Below are positions 47,704 through 56,474 of a DNA stretch of 64,000 nt, piece after piece. Below the pieces are notes generated by a model. The model worked only from the letters and a program-made list of their open reading frames with translations, was not told the origin of the DNA and did no database searches. A program made the translations under genes and the position numbers. This stretch comes from Cellulomonas sp. URHE0023 (GTDB lineage Bacteria; Actinomycetota; Actinomycetes; Actinomycetales; Cellulomonadaceae): positions 434,001 through 498,000 of the forward strand of contig NZ_JIAN01000005.1 in the NCBI RefSeq assembly GCF_000688475.1. Reading direction: 5' to 3'. How positions within the stretch are numbered: position 1 is the stretch's first letter; each line of letters opens with the position of its first letter.

Positions 47704-49182
47704 CTATGCCGACAGGCGGACCACCTGCGGCCAGACGGACTCCCACGTCCCGGCCGGAGCGTCGCAGACCCGGACCGCACGGCCCTGCTCCTCGTTGTCC
47801 ACCTCGAACCCGTTGTCCACGTGCGCCACCACCCGGCAGCCGACGGCCCAGGAGGGCGCACGGTCGTACCCGACGAGGACGAACGGTCCGTCGGAACCGT
47901 GGGGTGGCCCCCAGGCCGCGAAGCCGTTGTGCCCGCTGTAGACCGGAACCTCCAGGCCGTACCACTCGAGGGCACCGGCCTCCCCGTAGTTCTCGGCGAC
48001 CGCGAGCGTCGCCCCCGAGGACGTAGCCGCCGCCTGCACCGTCGCGGCGAGGGCCGGCCACCCGACCATCTCCGACTGGTCCTCGTTGATGTCCGCGAAG
48101 AACGACTCCCCGAACGCGCGCTCCGGCAGGATCGGCAGAGCCGCCGGCCACACGAGGAGGCCGCTGAGCCCGATCACGACACCTGCGACGGCGACCCCCC
48201 GGGCACTCCACCGCTCGGCCAGCCCACAGGCACCCGCAGCGAAGAGCACCGGCACCGCGCCGACCACGTAGTACGCCTTGCCACCGGTCAGGAAGAAGAC
48301 CACGACCATGACCACGAACGCCCAGGCGAGCGGTCGCGCGCGCACCAGGGACGGGACCCGGAACAGGCGCACCAACCCGTAGATCCACAGGGCCGCACTC
48401 ACCGGGCTGAACTGCACGAGAAGCAGCCCGATGAAGTTCAGCCGCTCGGCGAGCACGCCGTACTCGTCGCGGATGTCGGCCGCGAGCGTCAGCTGCGGCC
48501 ACCCGTTGAGTGCCTGCCACGCCAGGTTGGGCGCCCACAGGACCAGGGCCAGAGCCACGCCGCCCCAGGCCCACGGTGAGCGCAGGTGATGCCGCACCTC
48601 GGAGGTGAGCGCGACGCCCACGACGATCCCGACGAGCAGGAACGCGACGAGATGCTTGTCCTCCAGAGCGAGACCGGCCAGCGCGCCCACCACGACCCAG
48701 CCACGAGGGCGGTCACGACCCAGCGTCCACACCGTGGCGTAGACGATCGCGACCCAGAACAACGTGTCCACCGTGGCCGTCGAGAGCATGTGGCCGAGGA
48801 TCCAGGTGACCAGACCGCAGCCCGTCGCGACCACCGTCAGAACCTGCGCGGCCGTCCCGCCACCCAGCTCCCGCGCGGTGAGCGCGGACAGCACCACGAC
48901 GCCCGCCATGGCCAGGGCCGCCGGCAGGTGCAGGGCGACCAGCGACCCCGGCGCGACCACGTCGGCGAGGTGCGCGACGAGCGGCGTCAGGGCCGGCTGG
49001 TCGGGATACCCCCACGCGAGGCGACGACCTGCCGCCAGGAAGTACAGCTCGTCGCGGTGCGGGCCGTACCGGGCGGAGAGCGCGACCAGTACCGCGAGCA
49101 GCAGACCCGCGGCGACGAGCACCCAGAACCAGGCAACCGGAGGCGGTGCCTCCCGACGCCGACCGGCGTCGGTGGCGACCAC
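47704..49182 (-). CDS. GT39/ArnT-like membrane glycosyltransferase
   Basis: A 492-residue protein with about 11-12 helices of the GT-C type. The first outer loop has GPHRDELYF, the Asp-Glu motif of PMT/ArnT-type enzymes that use polyprenyl-phosphate sugars. The C-terminal 110 residues form an outside domain (AENYGEAGALEWYGLEVPVYSGHNGFAAW). It probably glycosylates a lipid, polymer or protein at the outer membrane face. Start GTG at 49182 is chosen before a basic stretch; 49269 would overlap the divergent ndh gene. Confidence 0.88.
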   Translation of the reverse strand: MVATDAGRRREAPPPVAWFWVLVAAGLLLAVLVALSARYGPHRDELYFLAAGRRLAWGYPDQPALTPLVAHLADVVAPGSLVALHLPAALAMAGVVVLSALTARELGGGTAAQVLTVVATGCGLVTWILGHMLSTATVDTLFWVAIVYATVWTLGRDRPRGWVVVGALAGLALEDKHLVAFLLVGIVVGVALTSEVRHHLRSPWAWGGVALALVLWAPNLAWQALNGWPQLTLAADIRDEYGVLAERLNFIGLLLVQFSPVSAALWIYGLVRLFRVPSLVRARPLAWAFVVMVVVFFLTGGKAYYVVGAVPVLFAAGACGLAERWSARGVAVAGVVIGLSGLLVWPAALPILPERAFGESFFADINEDQSEMVGWPALAATVQAAATSSGATLAVAENYGEAGALEWYGLEVPVYSGHNGFAAWGPPHGSDGPFVLVGYDRAPSWAVGCRVVAHVDNGFEVDNEEQGRAVRVCDAPAGTWESVWPQVVRLSA

Positions 49183-49259
49183 CCCAGGAGCGTAGCGAGC
49201 GAGCGCGGGACCGGGACATAGCGGATACGGTCGATCGGGGATCTGGAAGGAGACAGGAG

Positions 49260-50570
49260 ATGAGCGCACGCCCGCACGTGGTGGTGGTCGGCAGCGGGTT
49301 CGCCGGCTTCTTCGCCGCCCGCACGCTCGAGCGGCTGCTCCCCCGCGGAGCAGCAGACCTCACGATCGTCAGCGCGACCGACCACCTCTGCTACTCGCCG
49401 CTGCTGCCTGAGGTCGCGGCCGGGCGGCTCGACCCCCGTCGCATCGCGATCCCCCTGCACTCGGGCCTGCGGCGGGCGCGGATCGTTCAGGGCCTGGTGG
49501 AGTCGGTGGACACCGGGGCGCACACGATCGACGTGTCGTGCGACCTCGCCGACCCCCTCGTCCTGCCGTGGGACCGGCTCGCGGTGACCGTCGGCTCGGT
49601 GACCCGCCGGCAGCCCACTCCCGGCATCGAGGACCACGCCCTCGGGCTGAAGACGCTCGTGCAGGCGGTCTACATCCGCGACCACGTGCTGCGCCAGATG
49701 GAGATCGCCGACGCGACCGACGACCTGGAGGAGCGTCGAGCCCGCCTGACGTTCGTGGTGGTGGGCGCGGGGTACGCCGGAACCGAGACGGCCGCGCAGC
49801 TGCAGGTCATGACGACCGCGCAGCTGGACCGGTTCCCCCGGCTGCGCGCCGAGGACCTCACCTGGCTGCTGGTCGACGTCGCGCCCGCCGTGCTGCCCGA
49901 GCTGGGTCCGCGCCTCGGGCAGTTCGCGCTCGACCAGATCCGTGCGCGCGGGATGCAGGTGCGGCTGCGCACCTCCGTCACCGACATCGCGCCCGACCGC
50001 GTCACGCTCTCCGACGGCCAGACGATCCCGTGCCACACCGTTCTCTGGACCGCGGGCGTCACGCCTGCTCCGCTCGTCGGCCGGCTCGGCGACGCCGTGG
50101 AGCACGGCCGGCTCGTCGTCGACTCCCAGCTCCGCGTGCCCGAGGAGCCCGACGTCTGGGCGGCGGGCGACTCGGCGGCGGCCCCCGACCGGCACGACGC
50201 GCAGCACCGCCCCTACCCCCCGACCGCGCAGCACGCCCAGCGCATGGGTGTGGTCCTCGCGCACAACATCGCGGCGAGCCTCGGGCACGGGGAGCCGCGC
50301 GAGTACCGGCACCACGACCTCGGCCTGGTCGCCGACCTCGGTCGGCGCAGCGGGGTCGCGCGTCCGCTCGGCGTCCCGCTGACCGGGTGGCCCGCGAAGG
50401 TCGTCGCGAAGGGGTACCACCTGTACGCCGTCCCCTCGATGGCCAACCGGTCCCGGATCGCCGCCGACTGGGCACTGAACCTGGTCAGCCGGCCCGTGCC
50501 GGCACAGCTCGGTCTCGTGCGGCCGGGCCAGGCGCGGTTCGCCGCCGCGGAGCACACCGCGCTCCGCTGA
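49260..50570 (+). CDS. Type II NADH dehydrogenase-like FAD oxidoreductase
   Basis: A 436-residue NDH-2-type flavoprotein that passes electrons from NADH to quinone without pumping protons. The FAD site is VVVGSGFAGFFAARTL near the start, the NADH site is FVVVGAGYAGTETAAQL, then WTAGVTPAPL and VWAAGDSAA before the C-terminal membrane-binding part (QHAQRMGVVLAHNI, GYHLYAVPSM). ATG at 49260 follows AAGGAGACAGGAG. It is convergent with the PQQ-repeat genes, only seven bases apart. Confidence 0.93.
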   Translation: MSARPHVVVVGSGFAGFFAARTLERLLPRGAADLTIVSATDHLCYSPLLPEVAAGRLDPRRIAIPLHSGLRRARIVQGLVESVDTGAHTIDVSCDLADPLVLPWDRLAVTVGSVTRRQPTPGIEDHALGLKTLVQAVYIRDHVLRQMEIADATDDLEERRARLTFVVVGAGYAGTETAAQLQVMTTAQLDRFPRLRAEDLTWLLVDVAPAVLPELGPRLGQFALDQIRARGMQVRLRTSVTDIAPDRVTLSDGQTIPCHTVLWTAGVTPAPLVGRLGDAVEHGRLVVDSQLRVPEEPDVWAAGDSAAAPDRHDAQHRPYPPTAQHAQRMGVVLAHNIAASLGHGEPREYRHHDLGLVADLGRRSGVARPLGVPLTGWPAKVVAKGYHLYAVPSMANRSRIAADWALNLVSRPVPAQLGLVRPGQARFAAAEHTALR

Positions 50571-50577
50571 CGACAGC

Positions 50578-52104
50578 TCAGCCGAGCCGGACGACCTCGC
50601 GCAGCGCGCCCTGACCGTCCACGTCGATCCCGAGCAGGGCGTCGCCGATCGGGTAGGCGAAGTCGACACCGCTGGGCAGCGTCCGCCGCCACACCTGCTC
50701 ACCGCTCCCAGGATCGAGTGCGTGGAGCTCGCTCGCGGTGCCCTCGTCGGAGCCCACCGACAGGACGAGCACGTATCGACCGTCGGTCATGGGGCTGCCG
50801 AACGTCCTTCCCTCCGGGGCGTCCAGGGACCAGAGCGTCCTGCCGCTACGGCCGTCGACCGCGGCGAGACCCTCCCGCGTCGTGACGAACGCGCGTCCCC
50901 GCAGGATCATCGCGGCCGGGTTGTCCGTCGAGACCTCGAGGTCGGAGGACCACCGGCGCGTGCCGGTCTCGGCGTCCGCGCCGTTCAGCAGGACGCCGTC
51001 GGTCGGTCCGGCGCCCCAGGCGGAGAAGAGCAGGAGGTCGTTGACGCTGCCGTCGTCGACCGTCGGGACGTACGGGGTTCCCGGCAGCGTGTACCTCGGT
51101 CGGTCCCCGTCCAGCACCGTGGCACCGGTTCCGTAGCTCGAGCCGTTGGACCAGTCGCTGAACACGAGCCGCCCGGTGGCGTTCTCGACGTAGAAGTGGC
51201 CGGGCACGTCGGCGTCGGCAGCGTCGCCCAGCTGCGGGTTCACGGGCTGCCCGTCGGCATCGATGAGCGCCGGGTGCCCAGAGAATCCCGTGCAGGCTAG
51301 GAGATCCGCGACACGGTAGACGTCCGGCGGCCAGTCGGTCGTGCGGTCGGCCACCACCTCCGTCGGCGCGGCGACCTGGGCCGTCCAGCGCGGCTCGCCC
51401 GTCAGCAGGTCGCGCGCGTCGAGGATGACCGCCCCGTAGGAGTCGGAGTACGAGGCGAGGACTGCGACGTCGCCGACCACCGCGAGCGTGGTGCCGCTGG
51501 CCGGCCACTGGGCGACGACACGTCCGTCGGCGGTGTCGACCACGCGGACGAACGTCGCCGAGGCGGGCACCTGCATGGCGCCCGAGTCGCGGAACCTGAC
51601 GAAGCCGTCGGTGGCGAGGCAGGCGACCCGGTCCGGGTCCTCGGCGTCGTCGGTCGTGACGCACGTCGGAGGGGACGCACCCAGGTCGGCCTCGGCCTCC
51701 GCCCGGACGGGGTCCGGTCCGTACAGCTCGGTCGACCACCGGACCTTGCCCGTCGCGAGGTCGTGCGCGACGAGGCGCTGCGAGCCGTCGGCGTCGACCA
51801 CCGGCCCGACGACCGCACCGTGGGTGGCGATCTGGTACCAGATGAGGTCTCCCACCGAGTCCGAGCGCCACGCCACCGGCAGCGACTCGTCGACCGGTGC
51901 CAGCACTCCCGGGACCTCGGCCAGCCGTGCGACCACGGCCCGCTCGCGCGCATCCGCGACGAGCTGGACGGCGAGGACCGCCAGCGCAGCGCCTGCGGCA
52001 GCTGCTACCCACCGGCGGCGACGGCGCGTGGTGGGTGAGCGGGGCGCGACGACTCCGGCCGACTCCTCGTCGAGCTCCACGTGCTGCATCTCGCCGCGCG
52101 CCAT
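50578..52104 (-). CDS. Anchored PQQ-like beta-propeller protein (second of a tandem pair)
   Basis: A 508-residue protein. A cytoplasmic N-terminus and basic RRRRRW precede one membrane helix (about residues 31-50); the rest is an extracellular beta-propeller of PQQ-like repeats (DLATGKVRWSTELYGP, DLLTGEPRWTAQV, DAETGTRRWSSDL, DGRSGRTLWSLDAP, DPGSGEQVWRRTLP). No signal cleavage or catalytic motif. These propellers usually bind proteins or cell-wall components. It begins nine bases after its upstream paralogue, so the two are an operon and arose by duplication. Confidence 0.88.
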   Translation of the reverse strand: MARGEMQHVELDEESAGVVAPRSPTTRRRRRWVAAAAGAALAVLAVQLVADARERAVVARLAEVPGVLAPVDESLPVAWRSDSVGDLIWYQIATHGAVVGPVVDADGSQRLVAHDLATGKVRWSTELYGPDPVRAEAEADLGASPPTCVTTDDAEDPDRVACLATDGFVRFRDSGAMQVPASATFVRVVDTADGRVVAQWPASGTTLAVVGDVAVLASYSDSYGAVILDARDLLTGEPRWTAQVAAPTEVVADRTTDWPPDVYRVADLLACTGFSGHPALIDADGQPVNPQLGDAADADVPGHFYVENATGRLVFSDWSNGSSYGTGATVLDGDRPRYTLPGTPYVPTVDDGSVNDLLLFSAWGAGPTDGVLLNGADAETGTRRWSSDLEVSTDNPAAMILRGRAFVTTREGLAAVDGRSGRTLWSLDAPEGRTFGSPMTDGRYVLVLSVGSDEGTASELHALDPGSGEQVWRRTLPSGVDFAYPIGDALLGIDVDGQGALREVVRLG

Positions 52105-52113
52105 CCGGGGAAC

Positions 52114-53565
52114 CTAGCCGAGCACTGCCACGCCGTCGGTCGAGAGGCCGAGCAGTACCCGACCGACCGAGGTGCTGGACCTGATGTCTGCGGGCAGCGG
52201 CGCCCGCCAGAGCGGGTGACCGTCGTCCAGGTCGTACGCGACGAGCTCGCTGCGGTCCGAGCCGGCGACCGGCTGGTCCGCGACGAGGATCGCGCTGCCG
52301 TCGGTCGCCAACGCTCCGGGCACGTGCCCCGGGGTCACGGCCGAGCGCCACGAGAGGGAGCCCGTGCGGCCGTCCAGCGAGACGATCCCTGTCATCGTCG
52401 GGACGTACACGCGACCGCGCAGCACCACCGCTGGGCCCGTGGCGGTCTCCTGCGAGGTCCACCAGGGCTGCCCCGTGCGGGCGTCCCAGCCGCGCAGCAT
52501 GCCGTCGGCCGTCAGCACGAGATCGGGCAGGCTCGCGTCGTCGGCCGAGACCTCGAGGTAGGTGCCCGGCAGGTCGACGGTGTCCAGACCGGCACGCACG
52601 ATCGACGAGCGCACCTGTCCCGACTCCGTGGTGCTCAGGAGCGCCAGCACGCCGGCGACCTTGTCGTAGCGGTAGCCCGCGACCGCCGGGACAGGCGGTC
52701 GCACGACAGCCCCGGAGGCGTCCAGCAGCGCGACCGACCATCCGGGGTTGGTCACGCCGACCAGGTCGCCCGCGGCGAAGACCTTGACGGACGAGGTCAA
52801 GGCGGCCTGGCTCAGGTCCACGCCCGCGCTCGGCGGCAGGTACCGCCAGCGTTCCTCACCGGTGAGCAGGTCCTGGGCGGTCACGCCTCGATCGCGTGCG
52901 CCCAGCACCGCCAGGCCCGGGAACACGGCCATCGAGGTGACGTCGGTGACCGGCCGGTCCGCGACGATGCGCCCGTCCCTCGTATCGAGGACCACGACCC
53001 GGGTGGACGTGGCGGGGACGATCTCCGGGCTGCTCGCCCGGTCGAAGTGCTGGTACCCGTTGCTCACGAGGCACGCGAGCCGGTGCTCGGTGGCACGGGC
53101 GCACTGGTCGGCGGTGCGGCGGTCGAGCGACAGCGCCCGTGAGGCGTCCGGGCCGAACAGGGTCGTCGACCACAGCACGTCACCGGTCCGCTGGTCGACC
53201 GCGACGACTGCCTGCGACCCGTTGCCGGCGACGCTGAGCCCGACGAAGGCGCCGTCGGCGGCGATGCCCTCGCGCACGAGCCCAGCGAGCGCTACCGGTG
53301 GCTGCCAGGCGATCCGCACGTCCGGACCGACGGGCCTCACGACCCCGGGGATCGTCGCGAACCTGGCCTCGGCTGCCCGTTGCCTCGTGTCGAGCAGCTC
53401 CTGGGTACCGGCGAGCAGCGCGACGGCGACCACCGCGACGAACGCCGGCCACCACCGGCCCACGGCGCGGCGTCGAGGTTCCGGCACCCGGTCGACGGAC
53501 GACTCGTCCGGCAGGCGTTCCTCGTCGAGGAGCTCGACCGACTGCAGGCGGCTGCGATGCCCCAT
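52114..53565 (-). CDS. Anchored PQQ-like beta-propeller protein (first of a tandem pair)
   Basis: A 483-residue paralogue of the downstream protein with the same plan: short acidic cytoplasmic N-terminus, basic patch RRRAVGRWW, one membrane helix (about residues 36-54), then PQQ-like repeats (DQRTGDVLWSTTLFGP, DLLTGEERWRYLP, DARTGQPWWTSQ, DGRTGSLSWRSAV, DLDDGHPLWRAPLP). Both share ARFATIPGVVRPV / ARLAEVPGVLAPV after the helix, which places the anchor. ATG at 53565 follows an AGATGGGG stretch. Function unknown. Confidence 0.88.
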   Translation of the reverse strand: MGHRSRLQSVELLDEERLPDESSVDRVPEPRRRAVGRWWPAFVAVVAVALLAGTQELLDTRQRAAEARFATIPGVVRPVGPDVRIAWQPPVALAGLVREGIAADGAFVGLSVAGNGSQAVVAVDQRTGDVLWSTTLFGPDASRALSLDRRTADQCARATEHRLACLVSNGYQHFDRASSPEIVPATSTRVVVLDTRDGRIVADRPVTDVTSMAVFPGLAVLGARDRGVTAQDLLTGEERWRYLPPSAGVDLSQAALTSSVKVFAAGDLVGVTNPGWSVALLDASGAVVRPPVPAVAGYRYDKVAGVLALLSTTESGQVRSSIVRAGLDTVDLPGTYLEVSADDASLPDLVLTADGMLRGWDARTGQPWWTSQETATGPAVVLRGRVYVPTMTGIVSLDGRTGSLSWRSAVTPGHVPGALATDGSAILVADQPVAGSDRSELVAYDLDDGHPLWRAPLPADIRSSTSVGRVLLGLSTDGVAVLG

Positions 53566-53626
53566 CTTGGGAGGCTAACCCCGAGGGCGATGTCCCGGCC
53601 CTTCGAGGTGCGGGTGACTCGGCGCG

Positions 53627-53666
53627 CCGAAGCCCGGCCGCCGGAGGGGTGGCGGCCGGGCTTCGG
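53627..53666. terminator. Terminator of the chitinase gene
   Basis: A perfect 16-bp stem (CCGAAGCCCGGCCGCC and its complement) with an 8-base loop lies 12 bases past the chitinase stop on the minus strand. Confidence 0.85.
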
Positions 53667-53678
53667 AGGTGCGTGCGG

Positions 53679-55343
53679 CTACTTCAGGCCGTTGGAGACG
53701 GCGCCGATGAGCTCACCGCCGGCGGTGTCCCCGGAGAGCTCCCAGAAGAAGCTGCCGCCGAGGCCCTTGCCCTTGGCCCACGACATCTTGCCCGCGATCG
53801 TGCTCGGGGTGTCGTAGCTCCACCACTCGGAGCCGCACTTGGCGTACGCCGTGCCGCCGACGGTGCCCGTGGCCGGGCACCTGGTCTTGAGCACCTTGTA
53901 GTCCTCGATCCCCTGCTCGTACGTGCCGGGCGCCGGACCGGTTGCCGAGCCGCCCGGTGCGGACTGCGTGACACCGGACCAGCCGCGGCCGTAGAAGCCG
54001 ATGCCGAGCAGGATCTTGCTCGGCGGGACGCCCTTGCCGATCAGCTTGGTGATCGCGGCCTCGGAGTTGAACCCCGCGCTCGGGATGCCCGGGTAGGACG
54101 TCAGCGGCGAGTGCGGCGCGGTGGGGCCGGACGGGTTGAACGCGCCGAAGTAGTCGTACGTCATCGGCATGATCCAGTCGAGCTTCTGCGCACCCGAGGC
54201 GTAGTCGGCGAGGTCGATCTTGCCGCCGTTGCTGCCGTCGGCCGTGATGGCGGCGGTGACGAGCTTGCTGCTGCCGAACTTGTTGCGCAGCGCGGTGACC
54301 ACGGTGTTGAACGCTGCCGGGCCGCTCGAGTCGCACTGCAGGCCGCAGGCGTTCGGGTACTCCCAGTCGACGTCGATGCCGTCGAACACTCCGGCCCACC
54401 GCGGGTCGTTGACCAGCTTGTAGCAGGAGTCGGCGAACGCCGTCGGGTTGGCCGCGGCCTGCGTGAAGCCTCCCGACCAGGTCCAGCCGCCGAACGACCA
54501 GATGACCTTGAGGTTCGGGTGCTTGGCCTTGAGCTTCTTGAGCTGGTTGAAGCTGCCCTTGAGCGGCTGGTCCCACGTGTCAGCGACGCCGTCGACGCTC
54601 TGGTCGGCGGTGTAGGCCTTCTCGTAGTCCGCGTAGGAGTCACCGATCGAGCACTGACCGTTGGTCGTGTTGCCGAACGCGTACAGCAGAGCCGTCAGCT
54701 TGTCGGCCGATCCGCTCGTCTCGATGTTCTTCACGTGGTAGTTGCGCCCGTAGACGCCCCACTCGGCGAAGTACCCCACGACCTTGCTTCCACCCGGACC
54801 GGTGGGGGTCGTCGGGGTGGGCGTGGGGGTCGGCGTCGGAGTGCTCGTCGGCGTCGGGCTCGGGGTGCCGGTGCCGCCGGAGGAGCACGAGCCACCGTTC
54901 AGGCTGCAGGTGCTGGGAGTCTTGAACGGGCCGGTGGCCACGTAGCCCCAGGTGATCGAGGCTCCGGGCGCGAGGGTGGGCGCCCAGCTCTTGTTCACGG
55001 CCTTGTAGTGGCTGCCGGTGCGCGTGATGTCGGCGTCCCACGAGCTGGTGATCGCGTCGCCGGCCGGCAGGTCGAACTCGAGCGCCCAGCCGTTGACGGT
55101 CGAGGATGTGCCGTTGGTGAGCGTGACGCCTACCTGGTGACCGGTCCCCCAGTCGCCTTGCGAGGTGAACGCCACGGAGAAGGTGCCTGCGGCCGTGGCC
55201 GGCTGGGCGGCGACCACGAGCGCCGCAACGAGGGTGGTGACCGCTGCGAGCGCGACGGTGACGAGCGCAGGACGTCGTCGTCCCGTGCTCCCGCCGCTGC
55301 TGCTCGGGTCCTCGGTCGAGGCCGTACGTCGGATGAATGCCAT
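53679..55343 (-). CDS. Secreted family 18 chitinase with CBM2
   Basis: A 554-residue secreted chitinase. A long basic N-terminus leads to a signal peptide (about residues 24-52, cleavage after ATA). Residues 53-155 are a CBM2 cellulose/chitin-binding module (FSVAFTSQGDWGTGHQVGVTLTNG, NGWALEFDLPAG), then a TPTPTP linker (about 165-185), then GH18. The catalytic motif is DGIDVDWE with acid E328; the (beta/alpha)8 signature WSFGGWTWSGGF and YYGRGW-like GFYGRGWSG are present. It degrades chitin exo/endo. ATG at 55343 follows AGGGGA. A phased direct repeat lies upstream. Confidence 0.95.
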   Translation of the reverse strand: MAFIRRTASTEDPSSSGGSTGRRRPALVTVALAAVTTLVAALVVAAQPATAAGTFSVAFTSQGDWGTGHQVGVTLTNGTSSTVNGWALEFDLPAGDAITSSWDADITRTGSHYKAVNKSWAPTLAPGASITWGYVATGPFKTPSTCSLNGGSCSSGGTGTPSPTPTSTPTPTPTPTPTTPTGPGGSKVVGYFAEWGVYGRNYHVKNIETSGSADKLTALLYAFGNTTNGQCSIGDSYADYEKAYTADQSVDGVADTWDQPLKGSFNQLKKLKAKHPNLKVIWSFGGWTWSGGFTQAAANPTAFADSCYKLVNDPRWAGVFDGIDVDWEYPNACGLQCDSSGPAAFNTVVTALRNKFGSSKLVTAAITADGSNGGKIDLADYASGAQKLDWIMPMTYDYFGAFNPSGPTAPHSPLTSYPGIPSAGFNSEAAITKLIGKGVPPSKILLGIGFYGRGWSGVTQSAPGGSATGPAPGTYEQGIEDYKVLKTRCPATGTVGGTAYAKCGSEWWSYDTPSTIAGKMSWAKGKGLGGSFFWELSGDTAGGELIGAVSNGLK

Positions 55344-55668
55344 AGAGCTGTCCCCTGCCCATCGTCGGTGCATGGATATGTAAGGAAGGCATACAAATGG
55401 TTCGCATCGGACGCTAACGTTTTTCACCCGCTCCGCGCAAACTTCACCCGCTGTTGGCGGGGTGGTGCCACCTGTGGAGGCATAATCCGCGCCGGCGCCG
55501 GACATGGGCCCACGTCGTCGCACGTATCCCTCGGTCGCCCCGATCGCTCTTCTCATCGCAGCGCTGGTTCCCGGCGTCGTCGACCGGGCGAACTTGCGCG
55601 TGTCGGTGCGATCCCACGGCCTATCGGTCGAATGATGGAAGGGAACGGCACAGCGAAGGAGTCGACAG
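55344..55668. other. 325-base divergent regulatory region of the chitinase gene
   Basis: No gene seen. It holds an A/T-rich patch (55376-55425) with a TACATA element (minus strand 55382-55377) that may be the chitinase -10, and the direct repeat TTCACCCGCT at 55423-55432 and 55443-55452. The right half (to 55668) carries the leader of the plus-strand gene with CGAAGGAG before its start. No DasR-type palindrome (TGGTCTAGACCA) was found. Confidence 0.5.
55423..55452. repeat. Direct repeat TTCACCCGCT, 20-base spacing, upstream of the chitinase
   Basis: Two exact 10-base copies start 20 bases apart, two helical turns, so a regulator would contact the same DNA face. They lie about 40 bases upstream of the likely chitinase promoter. 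Confidence 0.5.
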
Positions 55669-55923
55669 ATGACGGTGACCGACGGGCAGCTCCACGTGGA
55701 CCCGGAGCTCGAGGCGCAGGTGCGCAGGGAGCACGCCGGCGCCACCTGGTTCGAGCTCGCCAGCGCGACGGCCAAGGCCCACCGCGCGTACGACGAGGTA
55801 CGCCGCCAGCACGACGACGCGGTCACCGCCCGCGCCCGCGGTCGGCTGCACGTGCTCGAGCTGCTGCTGGCCGCGGAGACGGACCGGCTCCACCCGCTGA
55901 CCGCCGAGAAGCACACCACCTGA
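55669..55923 (+). CDS. Small helical hypothetical protein
   Basis: An 84-residue acidic helical protein (DPELEAQVRREHAGATWFELASATAKAHRAYDEVRRQHDD) with no cysteine or membrane helix. It resembles small coiled-coil proteins but no family is recognised. ATG at 55669 has a good GAAGGAG site. It is followed after 12 bases by a Nudix gene, perhaps co-transcribed. Confidence 0.75.
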   Translation: MTVTDGQLHVDPELEAQVRREHAGATWFELASATAKAHRAYDEVRRQHDDAVTARARGRLHVLELLLAAETDRLHPLTAEKHTT

Positions 55924-55935
55924 CATCCTGGCCGG

Positions 55936-56427
55936 GTGACCCCACCGAGCAGCGCAGGCCTCCTGCTGTTCCGACGCAGCGACGTGTCCGGGCTGCAGGT
56001 CCTGATCGCCCACATGGGTGGGCCGTTCTGGGCGCGCAAGGACGCCGGCGCCTGGACCATCCCGAAGGGCGAGCCGTCCCCCGACGAGGACCCGCACGCT
56101 GCCGCGCTGCGCGAGTTCGAGGAGGAGCTCGGGTCCCCGCCACCTCCCGCTGACGTCCCGGACCTCACGCTCGGCACCGTCCGGCAGAAGTCCGGCAAGG
56201 TGGTCACCGCGTGGGCGCGTGAGGGCGACTTCGATGCGGCGAGCGCCACAAGCAACACCGTCGAGATCGAGTGGCCGCCCCGGTCGGGACGCCGGATCCA
56301 GGTGCCCGAGATCGACCGGGTGGGCTGGTTCGCGCCCGCCGAGGCCGCAGCGCTCGTCGTCCTCGGGCAGGGCGAGCTCATCCAGCGGCTCGTCGCGCTC
56401 CTGGAACCGGAGGCGCGCAGCGTCTAG
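55936..56427 (+). CDS. Nudix hydrolase
   Basis: A 163-residue Nudix protein with a complete box: GEPSPDEDPHAAALREFEEELG (G-x5-E-x7-REFEEELG). It starts SAGLLLFRRSDVSGLQVLIAHMGG and has WTIPKGEPS, as in the MutT/diadenosine-type subgroup of actinobacteria that clean up nucleotides or dinucleoside polyphosphates. GTG at 55936 is the start. No partner is evident apart from the small gene before it. Confidence 0.92.
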   Translation: MTPPSSAGLLLFRRSDVSGLQVLIAHMGGPFWARKDAGAWTIPKGEPSPDEDPHAAALREFEEELGSPPPPADVPDLTLGTVRQKSGKVVTAWAREGDFDAASATSNTVEIEWPPRSGRRIQVPEIDRVGWFAPAEAAALVVLGQGELIQRLVALLEPEARSV

Positions 56428-56474
56428 CGCCGCGGCCCGACGGAGCAGCCGGCCGCCGGTCGCTGCGCCCCCTC

